Shown: one piece after another, positions 1 through 8,415 of the stretch
Numbering within the stretch: the stretch's first letter is position 1
Layout: each line of letters begins with the position of its first letter
Origin: Flavobacteriales bacterium
Lineage (GTDB): Bacteria; Bacteroidota; Bacteroidia; Flavobacteriales_F; PHOS-HE28
Assembly: GCA_016721825.1 (NCBI GenBank)
Contig: JADKHI010000002.1
Coordinates: 656,745 to 720,744, forward strand
Length of the DNA: 64,000 nt
Reading direction: 5' to 3'
Translations under genes and position numbers: made by a program
The notes under the pieces: model-generated
Databases searched by the model: none
Told to the model about the DNA's origin: nothing
What the model saw: only the letters and a program-made list of their open reading frames with translations

Positions 1-1
1 C

Positions 2-115
2 ATCAGCCAGTTGAATTTCGATGAGATAGCCACACCTAGGGCAGTTCACTAAGGTCCACTGTTTGCGGATGATGTTCAAAGCTCGAATTCTGGTGACGAA
101 GATTCTGTCAATCAC
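2..115 (-). CDS. Partial hypothetical protein with a CPxCG zinc-ribbon half-site
   Basis: The minus strand stays open from a GTG at 113-115 to the window edge, 38 codons, with a TAA immediately upstream of the start region. The visible N-terminus is basic and hydrophobic and contains CPRCG at residues 25-29, which looks like half of a zinc ribbon. The rest of the gene lies outside the window, so no function can be given. The base composition is clearly AT-richer than the neighbouring GH3 gene, which could mean a horizontally acquired gene at this edge. The short length makes the call tentative. Confidence 0.4.
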   Translation of the reverse strand, partial: MIDRIFVTRIRALNIIRKQWTLVNCPRCGYLIEIQLAD

Positions 116-290
116 CGATGCTTAAGTAACAAACGGACAGATGCAAATACACCCAAACAGGATTCAAAAGTTCTCAACAAAGGGTCAATGTTTGGGCCGT
201 GGTGGCCCTTAAGCCCAATGCTCAACGCCCCGGCGCCGTCAGCACTGCCCTTACCCATTCATCTTCCTCGGGTCCTGCCGCGCATCGAAC

Positions 291-3041
291 ATGTCCGCGA
301 TGCAGATGGGTCCCAGCGCTCGGGCAGTTCCCCAACACCGTTGTACTTTCCGCATCGCCCCGCCCGCCGTGCTTCCCACCCGCCTCTCCCTCCTCTGCTG
401 CGCCTTGCTGTGCGCGTCCGTCGCCTCAGCACAACTCCCCTACAAGGATCCATCGCTGCCCATCCCCGCCCGGGTGAGCGACCTGCTCGCTCGGATGACG
501 CCTGATGAGAAGTTCCGGCAGCTCTTCATGGTGGCCGGTGAGCTGGGGCCCGACAGCACGCGCTTCACCAACGGCCTCTTCGGCTTCCAGGTGAACGCCA
601 CGCAGCAGCAAGGCGGCGCCGCAGACCAGCTGCTCACCTACGCCGCTGGCCCCGATGCGCAGCGAACCTTGGAAAAGGTGAACGGCATGCAACGCTTCTT
701 CATAGAGCGCACGCGCCTCGGCATCCCCATGATCGCCTTCGACGAGGCGCTGCACGGCTTGGTGCGGAACGGGGCCACGGCCTTCCCCCAGAGCATATGC
801 ATGGCCGCCAGCTTCGATACCACCTTGATGGGTCGGGTGAGCGCGGCCATCGCCAACGAGACCGAGGCGCGCGGCCTGCGCATGGTGCTGAGCCCCGTGG
901 TGAACCTGGCCACCGATGTGCGCTGGGGCCGCGTGGAGGAGACCTACGGCGAGGATCCCTACCTCGCGTCGCTTTTCGGCGTGAGCTATGTGCAGGCGAT
1001 GGAGAGCCGGGGCATCCTCACCACACCCAAGCACTTCGTGGCCAACCACGGCGCCGGCGGGCGCGACAGCTACCCGGCGTTCTGGAGCGAGCGGCACCTG
1101 CGGGAGACCTACTTCAAGCCCTTCCAGGCCTGCATCCAGCAAGGCGGCGCGCGCAGCATCATGACGGCCTACAACTCGCTCGATGGCCGACCCTGCTCCG
1201 CCAACGGGCACTTGCTGAACGATGTGCTTCGCCGCGACTGGGGCTTCCGCGGCTTCGTGATCAGCGATGCGGCCGCCACCGGTGGCGCCAACGTGCTGCA
1301 CGTCACGGCACGCGACTACGAGGATGCGGGCAGGCAAAGTGTGGAGAACGGCCAGGACGTGATCTTCCAAACCGACTTTGCGCACTATGAGCTTTTCAAG
1401 AAGCCCTTCCTGGATGGGACCGTGAAACAGGCCGCCATCGACAGTGCCGTGGCCCATGTGCTCGCCATGAAGTTCGAGCTCGGCCTCTTCGACCAGCCCT
1501 ATATGAGCGACTCGCTTTTGAAGAGCCTTGATCTGAACGCGCACCGCGAGCTGGCCTACGAGATGGCGGTGAAAGGTGCCGTGCTATTGAAGAACGAGAA
1601 CAACGTCTTGCCGTTGTCATCCACGGACTATCGCATCACTGTGTTGGGCAGCGATGCGATGGACGCACGGCTCGGTGGCTACAGCGGTCCGGGCAACGCG
1701 CCCATTTCCATTTTCGCGGGCATTGAAGCGCAACTGGGCAAGAAGCCTGGTGAACTGACCTGGGCGGTCGGTTGCACGCGCGTTGACGAGCACACCCGAC
1801 CTGTGGAACCGGAAGTGCTCCGCCATGGCAAGGGCAAGGACATGGCCCCAGGCTTGATCGCCACCTACTTCAACGGCATCGACCTCAGCGCTGCACCGGC
1901 GTTCACTCGCACCGACGAGCAGATCGACTTCCAATGGACGCTCTTCGGTCCGGACCCGCGGGTCGACTACGACCATTTCGCCGTGCGTTGGGAAGGCATG
2001 ATCGCACCGATAGAGAGCGGCACCTTCAACATCGGTGTCGAAGGGATGGATGGATACCGGCTTTGGCTGAACAACACGCTCGTGATCGATCGTTGGGAGG
2101 CTCAAGGCTACGCCACGACCTTGGTGCCCTACCCCTTCACCCAAGGCAAGCCCTGCGAGCTGCGTATCGAATACCGTGAACGGGCCGGCAACGCGCGCTT
2201 CAGGCTGGTGTGGGATGCGAACGTGAGCCGCGCTGCATCGGACAAGCTGGTGAACGAGGCTGTCGATCTCGCCGCTGAAGGTGATGTGGCCGTCGTGGTC
2301 GTCGGTATCGAAGAGGGTGAGTTCCGGGACCGAAGCAGCTTGAAGCTTCCGGGGCGCCAGGAAGAGTTGATCCATCGCGTCGCGGCTACAGGCAAGCCGG
2401 TGGTGGTGGTGCTTGTGGGCGGTAGCGCCATCACCATGGATGCCTGGATCGATGAGGTGGATGCGGTGCTCATGGCCTGGTACCCCGGAGAAGCAGGTGG
2501 GTTGGCCCTCGCGGACCTGCTGTTCGGGAAGCGTAACCCCAGCGGCCGTCTGCCCATCACCTTCCCGCGCAACGAAGGCCAATTGCCGCTTGTCTACAAC
2601 CACTACCCCACCGGTCGCGGCGACGATTACGTGGACGGCACCGGGCAGCCGCTCTTCCCCTTCGGTTACGGGCTCAGCTACACCACCTTCACCTACAGCG
2701 AGCTGAAGCTCAACCGCAACACCTTCACCACGAAGGACACTGTGCTGCTCAGCATCACCGTATCGAACACAGGCAGCATGGCCGGTGAAGAAGTCGTGCA
2801 GCTCTACACACACGATGAACTAGCCAGCGTGGCACGCCCGGTGAAGGAGCTGAAGGGCTTCCAGCGCGTGGCCCTGGAGCCCGGCACATCCAAGCAGGTC
2901 ACCTTCAAGTTGACGGCTTCGATGTTCACGCTGCTGAACGAAGCGATGCTGGAGGTCACCGAGCCCGGCACGTTCCGCCTCATGGTCGGCGGTTCCAGCA
3001 AGGACATCCGGTTGCGGGCGTTGGTGGAGCTTATGGAGTGA
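291..3041 (+). CDS. Secreted glycoside hydrolase family 3 (beta-glucosidase/xylosidase type) with PA14 insert
   Basis: This is a 916-residue GH3 enzyme expected to remove terminal sugars from beta-linked oligosaccharides in the periplasm or outside the cell. It has the GH3 N-terminal barrel (about residues 55-395), with GFVISDA carrying the likely nucleophile Asp326, then the alpha/beta sandwich domain. A PA14 domain (about 518-650, starting APGLIATYFN) is inserted into the second domain, and a fibronectin III-like domain closes the protein (about 810-905). PA14 inserts often sit over the active site and bind sugars. The usual SDW motif reads SDA here. The ATG at 291 gives an unusually long n-region before the signal peptide core (ending ASVASAQ); an in-frame GTG at 369 would give a normal 22-residue signal peptide and may be the true start. 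The next gene overlaps or follows directly. Exact substrate is not predictable. Confidence 0.9.
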   Translation: MSAMQMGPSARAVPQHRCTFRIAPPAVLPTRLSLLCCALLCASVASAQLPYKDPSLPIPARVSDLLARMTPDEKFRQLFMVAGELGPDSTRFTNGLFGFQVNATQQQGGAADQLLTYAAGPDAQRTLEKVNGMQRFFIERTRLGIPMIAFDEALHGLVRNGATAFPQSICMAASFDTTLMGRVSAAIANETEARGLRMVLSPVVNLATDVRWGRVEETYGEDPYLASLFGVSYVQAMESRGILTTPKHFVANHGAGGRDSYPAFWSERHLRETYFKPFQACIQQGGARSIMTAYNSLDGRPCSANGHLLNDVLRRDWGFRGFVISDAAATGGANVLHVTARDYEDAGRQSVENGQDVIFQTDFAHYELFKKPFLDGTVKQAAIDSAVAHVLAMKFELGLFDQPYMSDSLLKSLDLNAHRELAYEMAVKGAVLLKNENNVLPLSSTDYRITVLGSDAMDARLGGYSGPGNAPISIFAGIEAQLGKKPGELTWAVGCTRVDEHTRPVEPEVLRHGKGKDMAPGLIATYFNGIDLSAAPAFTRTDEQIDFQWTLFGPDPRVDYDHFAVRWEGMIAPIESGTFNIGVEGMDGYRLWLNNTLVIDRWEAQGYATTLVPYPFTQGKPCELRIEYRERAGNARFRLVWDANVSRAASDKLVNEAVDLAAEGDVAVVVVGIEEGEFRDRSSLKLPGRQEELIHRVAATGKPVVVVLVGGSAITMDAWIDEVDAVLMAWYPGEAGGLALADLLFGKRNPSGRLPITFPRNEGQLPLVYNHYPTGRGDDYVDGTGQPLFPFGYGLSYTTFTYSELKLNRNTFTTKDTVLLSITVSNTGSMAGEEVVQLYTHDELASVARPVKELKGFQRVALEPGTSKQVTFKLTASMFTLLNEAMLEVTEPGTFRLMVGGSSKDIRLRALVELME

Positions 3042-3073
3042 AGCTGACCAGCTACTTCTCCGACCTTCGCAAC

Positions 3074-3490
3074 ATGGCCGCTACCGATCCTTTCCTTGAT
3101 CCCGTCCAAGCACCGACCGAAGCGGATCTGAAGGCGCGCATCGGCAAGACCCACCCGCTCGTGGGCGATCCGGTGGACACGTTGCGCGCCATGCACAAGG
3201 GCGTCACACTTCACTGGAAATTCAGCAAGACCAGCGGCTGGTACGTCACGGTCGACAAGGGCAAGCGACGGCTCTTCTACCTCTTCCCCAAGCCCGGCAG
3301 CTTCCTGTTGAAGATGACCTTCAACGACAAGGCCTTGGAGCTTATCCGGAACAGTGATCTACCCGCGACCGTGAAGTCCCGGTTGAACTCAGCCAAGAAG
3401 TTCCCCGAAGGCACGTTGCTGGAGTTCACACCCGAGACATTGACGAAGCCTGTACTGACGGGGTTGCTGGAGGTGAAGTTGGCAGGTTGA
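3074..3490 (+). CDS. DUF3788-like protein
   Basis: A protein of about 138 residues resembling DUF3788: a small single-domain fold with a WKFSKTSGW-type motif, a KRRLFYLFPK strand and a C-terminal LLEVKLAG. Members are cytoplasmic and of unknown function; some relatives are annotated as phosphoribosylaminoimidazole-like, without support here. The reading frame is open upstream to a GTG at 3038 that overlaps the GH3 stop codon, but the ATG at 3074 gives the better family start. It probably shares a transcript with the GH3 gene. The family assignment rests on motif resemblance only. Confidence 0.65.
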   Translation: MAATDPFLDPVQAPTEADLKARIGKTHPLVGDPVDTLRAMHKGVTLHWKFSKTSGWYVTVDKGKRRLFYLFPKPGSFLLKMTFNDKALELIRNSDLPATVKSRLNSAKKFPEGTLLEFTPETLTKPVLTGLLEVKLAG

Positions 3491-3505
3491 ACTTGTTGCG
3501 GTCGA

Positions 3506-3901
3506 TCATGGAAATTGCCCACGCCACTTTGCCATCCACGACGGGGCCAAGAAGGTGATGATCGGCACCACCACCCACACCCGACCGTTCAGCACGTTGT
3601 AGTCTGCGAGCATCTCGGGCCAAGTGCGGTGACTGATGAGGGCGCCCGCGCCGAACTCGAAGCCGAGCGTCAACAGCAGCCAGACCGTGCCGATACCTCT
3701 GGCCTGCTGGTCCGTCAACGGACCGATCCATCCGATCATGGCCCAGGTGATGACCAGGATGAGGACGCAGAGCAGCGCGGTGCTGATCACATGGCCAATA
3801 GGTTCTCCGGTGAATGGAATGATAAGCTTGATGCGCACCGCGCCATTGGCGATTGCACCTACCATCAACACGAACCAGATGAGGATCGCTTTCCACCACA
3901 T
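3506..3901 (-). CDS. Four-helix integral membrane protein, unknown function
   Basis: From the ATG at 3901 the protein has 131 residues and begins MWWKAILIW. It has about four hydrophobic segments, with a conserved-looking NGAVRIKLIIPFTGEPIGH loop after helix 1, TLGFEFGAGALISHRTW between helices 3 and 4, and DYNVLNGRVWV before the last helix. These loop motifs recur in small membrane proteins of environmental Bacteroidota as I remember them, but I know no assigned function. The frame is open further upstream to 4138; that part overlaps the divergent EEP gene and has no membrane character, so it was left out. The gene is convergent with the DUF3788-like gene. Confidence 0.65.
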   Translation of the reverse strand: MWWKAILIWFVLMVGAIANGAVRIKLIIPFTGEPIGHVISTALLCVLILVITWAMIGWIGPLTDQQARGIGTVWLLLTLGFEFGAGALISHRTWPEMLADYNVLNGRVWVVVPIITFLAPSWMAKWRGQFP

Positions 3902-3989
3902 GCGTTCAGGGACTTTTCCAAAGGTGCATGGCGACGGACCGTTACCAGTTGACGGTGGACAGTCGTGCGTCGAGGCTACCTTGGCGTAC

Positions 3990-4889
3990 ATGCAAAGCGA
4001 AATGTTCCGGAGACCGAAGGAAAGGGGCTGGTTCGTCACGCAACCGACGTACCCTGGATCGCTCTTGACCTTGGCGATGATCCTGTTCGCGGTCCTCCTC
4101 GGTACCCCCACCGGGGCGCAGGACCTCACCATCCTCACCTACAACATCCGCTATGACAATGCTGGCGACAGCCTTGACCGGTGGGACCTTCGGAAGGATG
4201 CACTTGCCGAGGAAGTGCTCAAGCACAAGCCCCAGGTGATCGGCCTGCAGGAAGCGCTCGCCCACCAACTGAGCTACCTGAACGGGCAATGGCCCGGCTA
4301 CGAACGCTTCGGCGTTGGGCGCGACGATGGTGCTGCGAAAGGCGAGTTCAGTCCGGTCTACTATGACACCACGGCATTCGCGCTTCTTAGCGGTCGCACG
4401 CTCTGGCTTTCGGAAACACCCGCCCGCCCGAGCAAGGGCTGGGATGCAGCCTGCGAACGCATCGCGACGTTGGTGACCCTCCGTGACAAGAGAACGGGCG
4501 ATAGCCTGCTCGTGGTGAACTCGCACTGGGACCATGTCGGCATCGAAGCCCGAACCCATAGCGCCGAACTTCTGTTGAGCGAGCTCCATCCAGCCCGCCG
4601 CAACGGCGTCCGCATGATCCTGATGGGCGACTTCAACGCCACGGCGAATGACAGCGCGACCCTGTACTTGGCGGAGCACCTGCTGGATGCCTGCCCCAAG
4701 GAGCACGATGGTGAAGGCACGTTCAATGGCTTTGAACTGGAGCCCAAGGCGCCCAAGCGCATTGACTACGTCTGGCTATCACCCGGGAACTGGAGCGTGC
4801 TGGGCTACGAGGTGCCACACCCGAAGGTGAAGGGTCGGCAGGTCTCAGATCACTATCCGGTGGTGGTGAGGATCCGGGCGAACGAATAG
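3990..4889 (+). CDS. Exported endonuclease/exonuclease/phosphatase (EEP) family protein
   Basis: A complete EEP-fold domain follows a hydrophobic signal segment ending GTPTGAQD. Visible family motifs in order are LTYNIRYDN (metal-site Asn), GLQEA (Glu), NSHWDHVG (His), MGDFNATAND (catalytic Asp and Asn), DYVWLS and SDHYPV (catalytic His). EEP proteins hydrolyse phosphodiester or phosphomonoester bonds in nucleic acids, lipids or inositol phosphates using Mg2+. The export signal argues for an extracytoplasmic substrate. The start is uncertain: ATG 3990 or 4002 both give a plausible n-region; the frame is open back to 3636, but that part runs antisense to the membrane protein gene. A T9SS cargo gene follows 19 bases downstream. 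Confidence 0.85.
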   Translation: MQSEMFRRPKERGWFVTQPTYPGSLLTLAMILFAVLLGTPTGAQDLTILTYNIRYDNAGDSLDRWDLRKDALAEEVLKHKPQVIGLQEALAHQLSYLNGQWPGYERFGVGRDDGAAKGEFSPVYYDTTAFALLSGRTLWLSETPARPSKGWDAACERIATLVTLRDKRTGDSLLVVNSHWDHVGIEARTHSAELLLSELHPARRNGVRMILMGDFNATANDSATLYLAEHLLDACPKEHDGEGTFNGFELEPKAPKRIDYVWLSPGNWSVLGYEVPHPKVKGRQVSDHYPVVVRIRANE

Positions 4890-4908
4890 CGCTCCTAGAT
4901 TCGCTCCC

Positions 4909-6426
4909 ATGCGCTATGCCCTGCTACCCCTTCTGCTGTTCGCCGCTCAAGTGCATGCCCAACCAGGGACACTCGATGCCACCTTCGACGGGGACGGCAT
5001 CGTGCAGATCGACCTTACGCCCAGCGGCGATACCGGATACGACGGCCTGCCCACCAACGACGGGCGGCTCTACGTCTGCGGCTACCTCGACAACGGCCCC
5101 CAGGACAACGGTTTCTTGTTGCGCCTGCTGAACGACGGCACGCCCGACCCGACGTTCGGCACGGTCGTGTTGCCCAGCGGTAGCAACGGCCGCGCCTTCC
5201 GCTTGGCCTTCGCGCCGGACAGCAGCGTGTATGTCTGCGGCTATGCGGACACGCTGGGCTATGAGGCCTTCACGCTCTGGCACGTGCTGGGCAGCGGCGC
5301 AATGGATACGGACTTCGGCACGAACGGACGCAGCAGTGTGCAGATCGGTTTCTCGGACGCACGGGCGCGTGGGTTGGCAGTGCAACCCGATGGCAAGGTG
5401 GTGTTGGCCGGCTACGAGAGCAGCGGCTTCGGGCGCGACGGCGTGCTGGTTCGTTTCCACGTGGACGGCGGTGTGGACTCCACCTTTAGTGGGGACGGCA
5501 TCTTGGTCCTCTCCAGCTTCAGCGAACTCGATCAATTGGATGCATTGACCATCATGGACAATGGTTCCCTGATCGCTGGCGGCTATGCACGCGTGAACAA
5601 CTACGACCAAGCCATCCTCATCAAGGTGACCCCGACGGGGTCGTTGGACAACAGCTTCGGCTCCTCGGGGGTGGCATCACCTGCGATCGATCTCAACAAC
5701 TCGCGCATCTATGGTGTTGCGGCCTTGGGTACAGAGGTATTCGCGGCGGGCGTGCAGTTCGATGGCAGTACATCGGCTGATCTCTTCATCACGAAACGCA
5801 ATGCCACTGGCGGTCCGGTGATCACCTTCGGCACCTTCGGCGTGGCCAACATCGATGTGCAGGACGATGACTGGATGGACGACATGGAACTGCTGCCCGA
5901 CGGCCGCATCGTATTCGCTGGTTACACCGGCAGCACGGCCCCGGGCGGCGACATCGACTTCTTGCTGGGTTGCTACCTGCCGAACGGACAGCCGGACCTG
6001 GGCTTCGGAACGGGCGGGCACGTGATCACGGAGACCTCGCCGAACTACGAAGGCGGATTCGGGGTGTGCGTGCAGCCGGATGGCAAGTTGGTGGTGGTGG
6101 GCTTCGGCGGCGTGCTCCTGAACAGCTCCCTCGTCGTGCTGCGTTATGCGAATGACCTCACTACGACCGTATCCGAGACCTCCGAAGCATCCTCGCTCAC
6201 GCTGTGGCCGAACCCTGCGAGCGACCACATGCGGATCCGATCCAGCACGCCTGGCGCACTGCACGTCGAGGTACTGGATGTCACCGGAAGGCTGGTGCGC
6301 AGCATGTCCCTCACCGGCCTGATGGATGAGATGATCCCCGTTGACGGGTTGGAAGAGGGACAATATCTCCTGCGGACGGTGCAGGGAGCTGAGCTACGAA
6401 CCACCCTCTTCATGATCATGAGATAG
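4909..6426 (+). CDS. Delta-60 repeat protein with T9SS type A sorting domain
   Basis: A 505-residue exported protein. The signal peptide (MRYALLPLLLFAAQVHAQ) is followed by repeated units of the form LDxTFGxxG...VxxDGxxVVxGY, which are delta-60 repeats expected to form a beta-propeller-like surface. The last ~80 residues (from LTLWPNPASDHM through VEVLDVTGRLVRSM to FMIMR) form a T9SS type A C-terminal sorting domain, so the protein should cross the outer membrane by T9SS and be released or anchored. It is probably a surface or extracellular structural protein with no visible catalytic site. A TAGATTCG element just before the start may be a -7 box. Confidence 0.9.
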   Translation: MRYALLPLLLFAAQVHAQPGTLDATFDGDGIVQIDLTPSGDTGYDGLPTNDGRLYVCGYLDNGPQDNGFLLRLLNDGTPDPTFGTVVLPSGSNGRAFRLAFAPDSSVYVCGYADTLGYEAFTLWHVLGSGAMDTDFGTNGRSSVQIGFSDARARGLAVQPDGKVVLAGYESSGFGRDGVLVRFHVDGGVDSTFSGDGILVLSSFSELDQLDALTIMDNGSLIAGGYARVNNYDQAILIKVTPTGSLDNSFGSSGVASPAIDLNNSRIYGVAALGTEVFAAGVQFDGSTSADLFITKRNATGGPVITFGTFGVANIDVQDDDWMDDMELLPDGRIVFAGYTGSTAPGGDIDFLLGCYLPNGQPDLGFGTGGHVITETSPNYEGGFGVCVQPDGKLVVVGFGGVLLNSSLVVLRYANDLTTTVSETSEASSLTLWPNPASDHMRIRSSTPGALHVEVLDVTGRLVRSMSLTGLMDEMIPVDGLEEGQYLLRTVQGAELRTTLFMIMR

Positions 6427-6520
6427 CCGTGATGGCGTACTGCGACAGATCGGCGACCCTGAGCCGGTTGGAGAACATCAGTGCGGGGCGCAAGAACAGC
6501 ACCTGATATGAGGTGAGCCC

Positions 6521-6540
6521 AGTGATCAGGATCGATCACT
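6521..6540. terminator. Possible bidirectional terminator hairpin
   Basis: AGTGATC and GATCACT form a 7-bp perfect inverted repeat with a 6-base loop, between the convergent delta-60 and CPBP genes. There is no clear T run on either side, so this is a weak call. Confidence 0.3.
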
Positions 6541-6558
6541 GACCCTTCGCTCCTACAC

Positions 6559-7416
6559 TCAGAAATTCTGCAAGCCCCACACATTGAGGCCGTGTACGAG
6601 CGTGGCCGGTAGCAGGCTCTTGGTGCGGTAGGTGATATAGCCCCACATCAACCCGAGCGGCACGATCCGAACCGCACCCATCAAGGCTTCATACAGGTCA
6701 CCACCGTCGGCATACCATTTCGGGGAGTGCAGGAAGGCCCAGACCAAGGTGGCGAAGAACCAGCCCACCGCCGGGTTGCGCAGGTAAGCACCCACACGCG
6801 TTTGCAGGGCCATACGAACGAATTCCTCGGAAAGTCCTGCCGTGATCAGGCCGGTGATCAGCGCGCCGACCACCCCCTCGGAGGCGAGGATCTTGCTCAA
6901 CGTGAATTCAGTTGGCGCCACCAGGTAAGCCGTTCCCGAGGTGATCAACAGCACCGGCAGGAACACCCAGCTCATCGCATTGAAGCGGATGCCCAGCTCA
7001 GCGGGCCTGTACTTCCACCACAACAGCACCAATGGCAGTGCGATCGGAAAGATGATGGCCATCGCGGGAATGGAGGCGATCTTCCAAACCGTCGGAAGGG
7101 TATTCAATTGGAACACCACAAAGAGCAGGATCATCAGCACCAATGCGAGCACTTCGATGCCCACCACAAGTGCCGCTTCGCGGTGGGGTCGGCGTACAGG
7201 GAACTCCCACTGCGTGGGGAACCACCGAGCGAACAGGTCAACGATGAAGGCACAAAGCAGCATGGCACCCAGGTAGGCCAGTGCCTTGGGTAGCTCCTCG
7301 TGCCGAATGGCGAGTTCCAGCACACCCGCCACACAGAGGAGGATGCCCAGTACGGTCCACGGGTGGCGGCGCACCGCGTTCCACTGCATGTGCAAGACGT
7401 CGATCGCGTTCGTCAT
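6559..7416 (-). CDS. CPBP family intramembrane metalloprotease (CAAX-like)
   Basis: A 285-residue polytopic membrane protein with about seven or eight hydrophobic segments. The CPBP (Abi/CAAX protease) signature is present: SEEFVR with Glu197-Glu198 and Arg201, and WAFLHSPKW with His230. This is the glutamate-type active site of intramembrane proteases related to Rce1. Bacterial members cleave peptides in the membrane or act in self-immunity; nothing nearby shows the substrate. The ATG at 7416 is followed by a polar start and then the first helix. The ECF sigma operon on the same strand ends upstream at a hairpin, so this gene is probably transcribed separately. Confidence 0.85.
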   Translation of the reverse strand: MTNAIDVLHMQWNAVRRHPWTVLGILLCVAGVLELAIRHEELPKALAYLGAMLLCAFIVDLFARWFPTQWEFPVRRPHREAALVVGIEVLALVLMILLFVVFQLNTLPTVWKIASIPAMAIIFPIALPLVLLWWKYRPAELGIRFNAMSWVFLPVLLITSGTAYLVAPTEFTLSKILASEGVVGALITGLITAGLSEEFVRMALQTRVGAYLRNPAVGWFFATLVWAFLHSPKWYADGGDLYEALMGAVRIVPLGLMWGYITYRTKSLLPATLVHGLNVWGLQNF

Positions 7417-7455
7417 GTCTCAAAGATGGGGGATCCTGAGATGTTCCTGAACGCA

Positions 7456-7485
7456 GAACGGGGCAGCCTTTCAGCCACCCCGTTC
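7456..7485 (-). terminator. Hairpin after the small His/Cys-rich gene
   Basis: GAACGGGG (7456-7463) pairs with CCCCGTTC (7478-7485), an 8-bp perfect stem. It sits between the end of the 52-residue gene and the CPBP start on the minus strand. There is no strong T run on the minus-strand exit. Confidence 0.4.
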
Positions 7486-7504
7486 ATTCTTGAACAACAA
7501 GGAC

Positions 7505-7663
7505 CTATTGCTCCCTCACCGGTGCATCACTTGCTCGTTGTTCGCATTGCGCATGATGCGCTCCGCAGTGCTGGCCATGCCAGCGTGGGCCGATGGTGAA
7601 CCGCAGTGTTGCGAAGCTGGCGATCGCGAAGGCCAGGACGATGAATTTCCGTTTGCTTCTCAT
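7505..7663 (-). CDS. Small exported His/Cys-rich protein (52 aa)
   Basis: A short frame from ATG at 7663 to TAG at 7505 encodes 52 residues. It starts MRSKRKFIVLAFAIASFATL, a basic n-region and hydrophobic core typical of a signal peptide or anchor. The rest holds HGQHCGAHHAQCEQ, which is rich in possible metal ligands. The start lies only 2 bases after the stop of the upstream 105-residue gene, so it is likely co-transcribed. I do not recognise a named family. In the context of an ECF sigma factor and two small membrane proteins, a periplasmic metal-binding role is a reasonable inference. Confidence 0.55.
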   Translation of the reverse strand: MRSKRKFIVLAFAIASFATLRFTIGPRWHGQHCGAHHAQCEQRASDAPVREQ

Positions 7664-7665
7664 GA

Positions 7666-7983
7666 TCAGGCGTTGGTGTCAGGTGTGGTCGGGTTGCTTG
7701 GAGCGGGTTCCTGCCAGCCGCCGCAGCGGTGGTTGCGGAACTTCTCGCGCATGGCGGTGCGCTGCTCCTCGGTCATGCTTTGCCAGTGCGCTGCGTACGC
7801 GTGCCGCATGTGCGGACCGCCCCAGCGGCCGAAGCCGAAGAAGAGGCGGAACAGCAGCCCCATCACGAAGACGAAGGCGATGGCCGGGACAATGAAGGGA
7901 AAGAAGTAGATCGCCGCGCCTGCGATCACGCCTCCGAGCGCGAGTTTCCAGAACGGTGTCTGGTGGTTCATTGAGTGTGTCAT
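7666..7983 (-). CDS. Small membrane protein with CpxP/Spy-like C-terminal motif (105 aa)
   Basis: A 105-residue protein with two adjacent hydrophobic segments (about residues 12-48, FWKLALGGVIAGAAIYFFPF and FVFVMGLLFRLFFGF), a glycine/histidine-rich linker and a cytoplasmic or periplasmic tail with QSMTEEQRTAMREKFRNHRC. That tail matches in layout the SDEERSEMRKRWQERC tail of the protein encoded by 8067-8390. Both recall the LTxxQR-type motif of CpxP/Spy/CnrX proteins. The gene is downstream of the sigma factor but separated from 8067-8390 by a terminator, so it may be read through or have its own promoter. Function is not established; a regulator of the sigma factor is inferred. Confidence 0.65.
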   Translation of the reverse strand: MTHSMNHQTPFWKLALGGVIAGAAIYFFPFIVPAIAFVFVMGLLFRLFFGFGRWGGPHMRHAYAAHWQSMTEEQRTAMREKFRNHRCGGWQEPAPSNPTTPDTNA

Positions 7984-8027
7984 ATCAGGGTGGACGAACG
8001 AGGTTCCGGAATACTTCGATCACCTTG

Positions 8028-8061
8028 AAAAAAGAACGGCCCCGGTGTTCCGAGGCCGTTC
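8028..8061 (-). terminator. Intrinsic terminator after 8067-8390
   Basis: On the minus strand, GAACGGCCTCGG and CCGGGGCCGTTC form a near-perfect 12-bp stem with a 4-base loop, followed directly by TTTTTT. This is a strong rho-independent terminator inside the sigma operon, between the first and second small membrane protein genes. Confidence 0.85.
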
Positions 8062-8066
8062 GCCAT

Positions 8067-8390
8067 TCAATCCGCGCGGGGCGGCCCGCATCGTTCTTGC
8101 CAGCGCTTTCGCATTTCGCTTCGCTCTTCATCCGACAAGCCCTTCCACTTCTCGCGCCATTCCGCGTGCCGCTTCCACGGTGCCCCCCCATGCCCACCAC
8201 TACCTCGGAAACCACCGAAGAGGATACGGCACAGGACCAACAGGCCAAGCGCCTGGGGAAAGTTCAACTGCGCCCAGCCCGTGAGGCCGGGGATGATGGC
8301 GTTCCACAACAGCATCACCAGGGCACCCAACGCGAGCGCCGCAACGATGAAGAAGAGCGGAAAGAGATAGGGACGTTTCCAGGGGTTCAT
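8067..8390 (-). CDS. Small membrane protein in ECF sigma operon (107 aa)
   Basis: A 107-residue protein with two hydrophobic segments (about residues 8-32 and 45-60), a short glycine/histidine-rich stretch (GGFRGSGGHGGAPW) and a charged amphipathic tail with LSDEERSEMRKRWQERC. It begins 25 bases after the sigma factor stop. The layout, two helices then an E/Q-R-x-x-M-R tail, is the same as in the protein encoded by 7666-7983, and the two look like diverged paralogues. A CnrY/CnrX-like or CpxP-like control of the adjacent sigma factor is inferred from position and motif only. Confidence 0.65.
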   Translation of the reverse strand: MNPWKRPYLFPLFFIVAALALGALVMLLWNAIIPGLTGWAQLNFPQALGLLVLCRILFGGFRGSGGHGGAPWKRHAEWREKWKGLSDEERSEMRKRWQERCGPPRAD

Positions 8391-8415
8391 GGGCGTTCGG
8401 TTTCGGCCGATCGGA

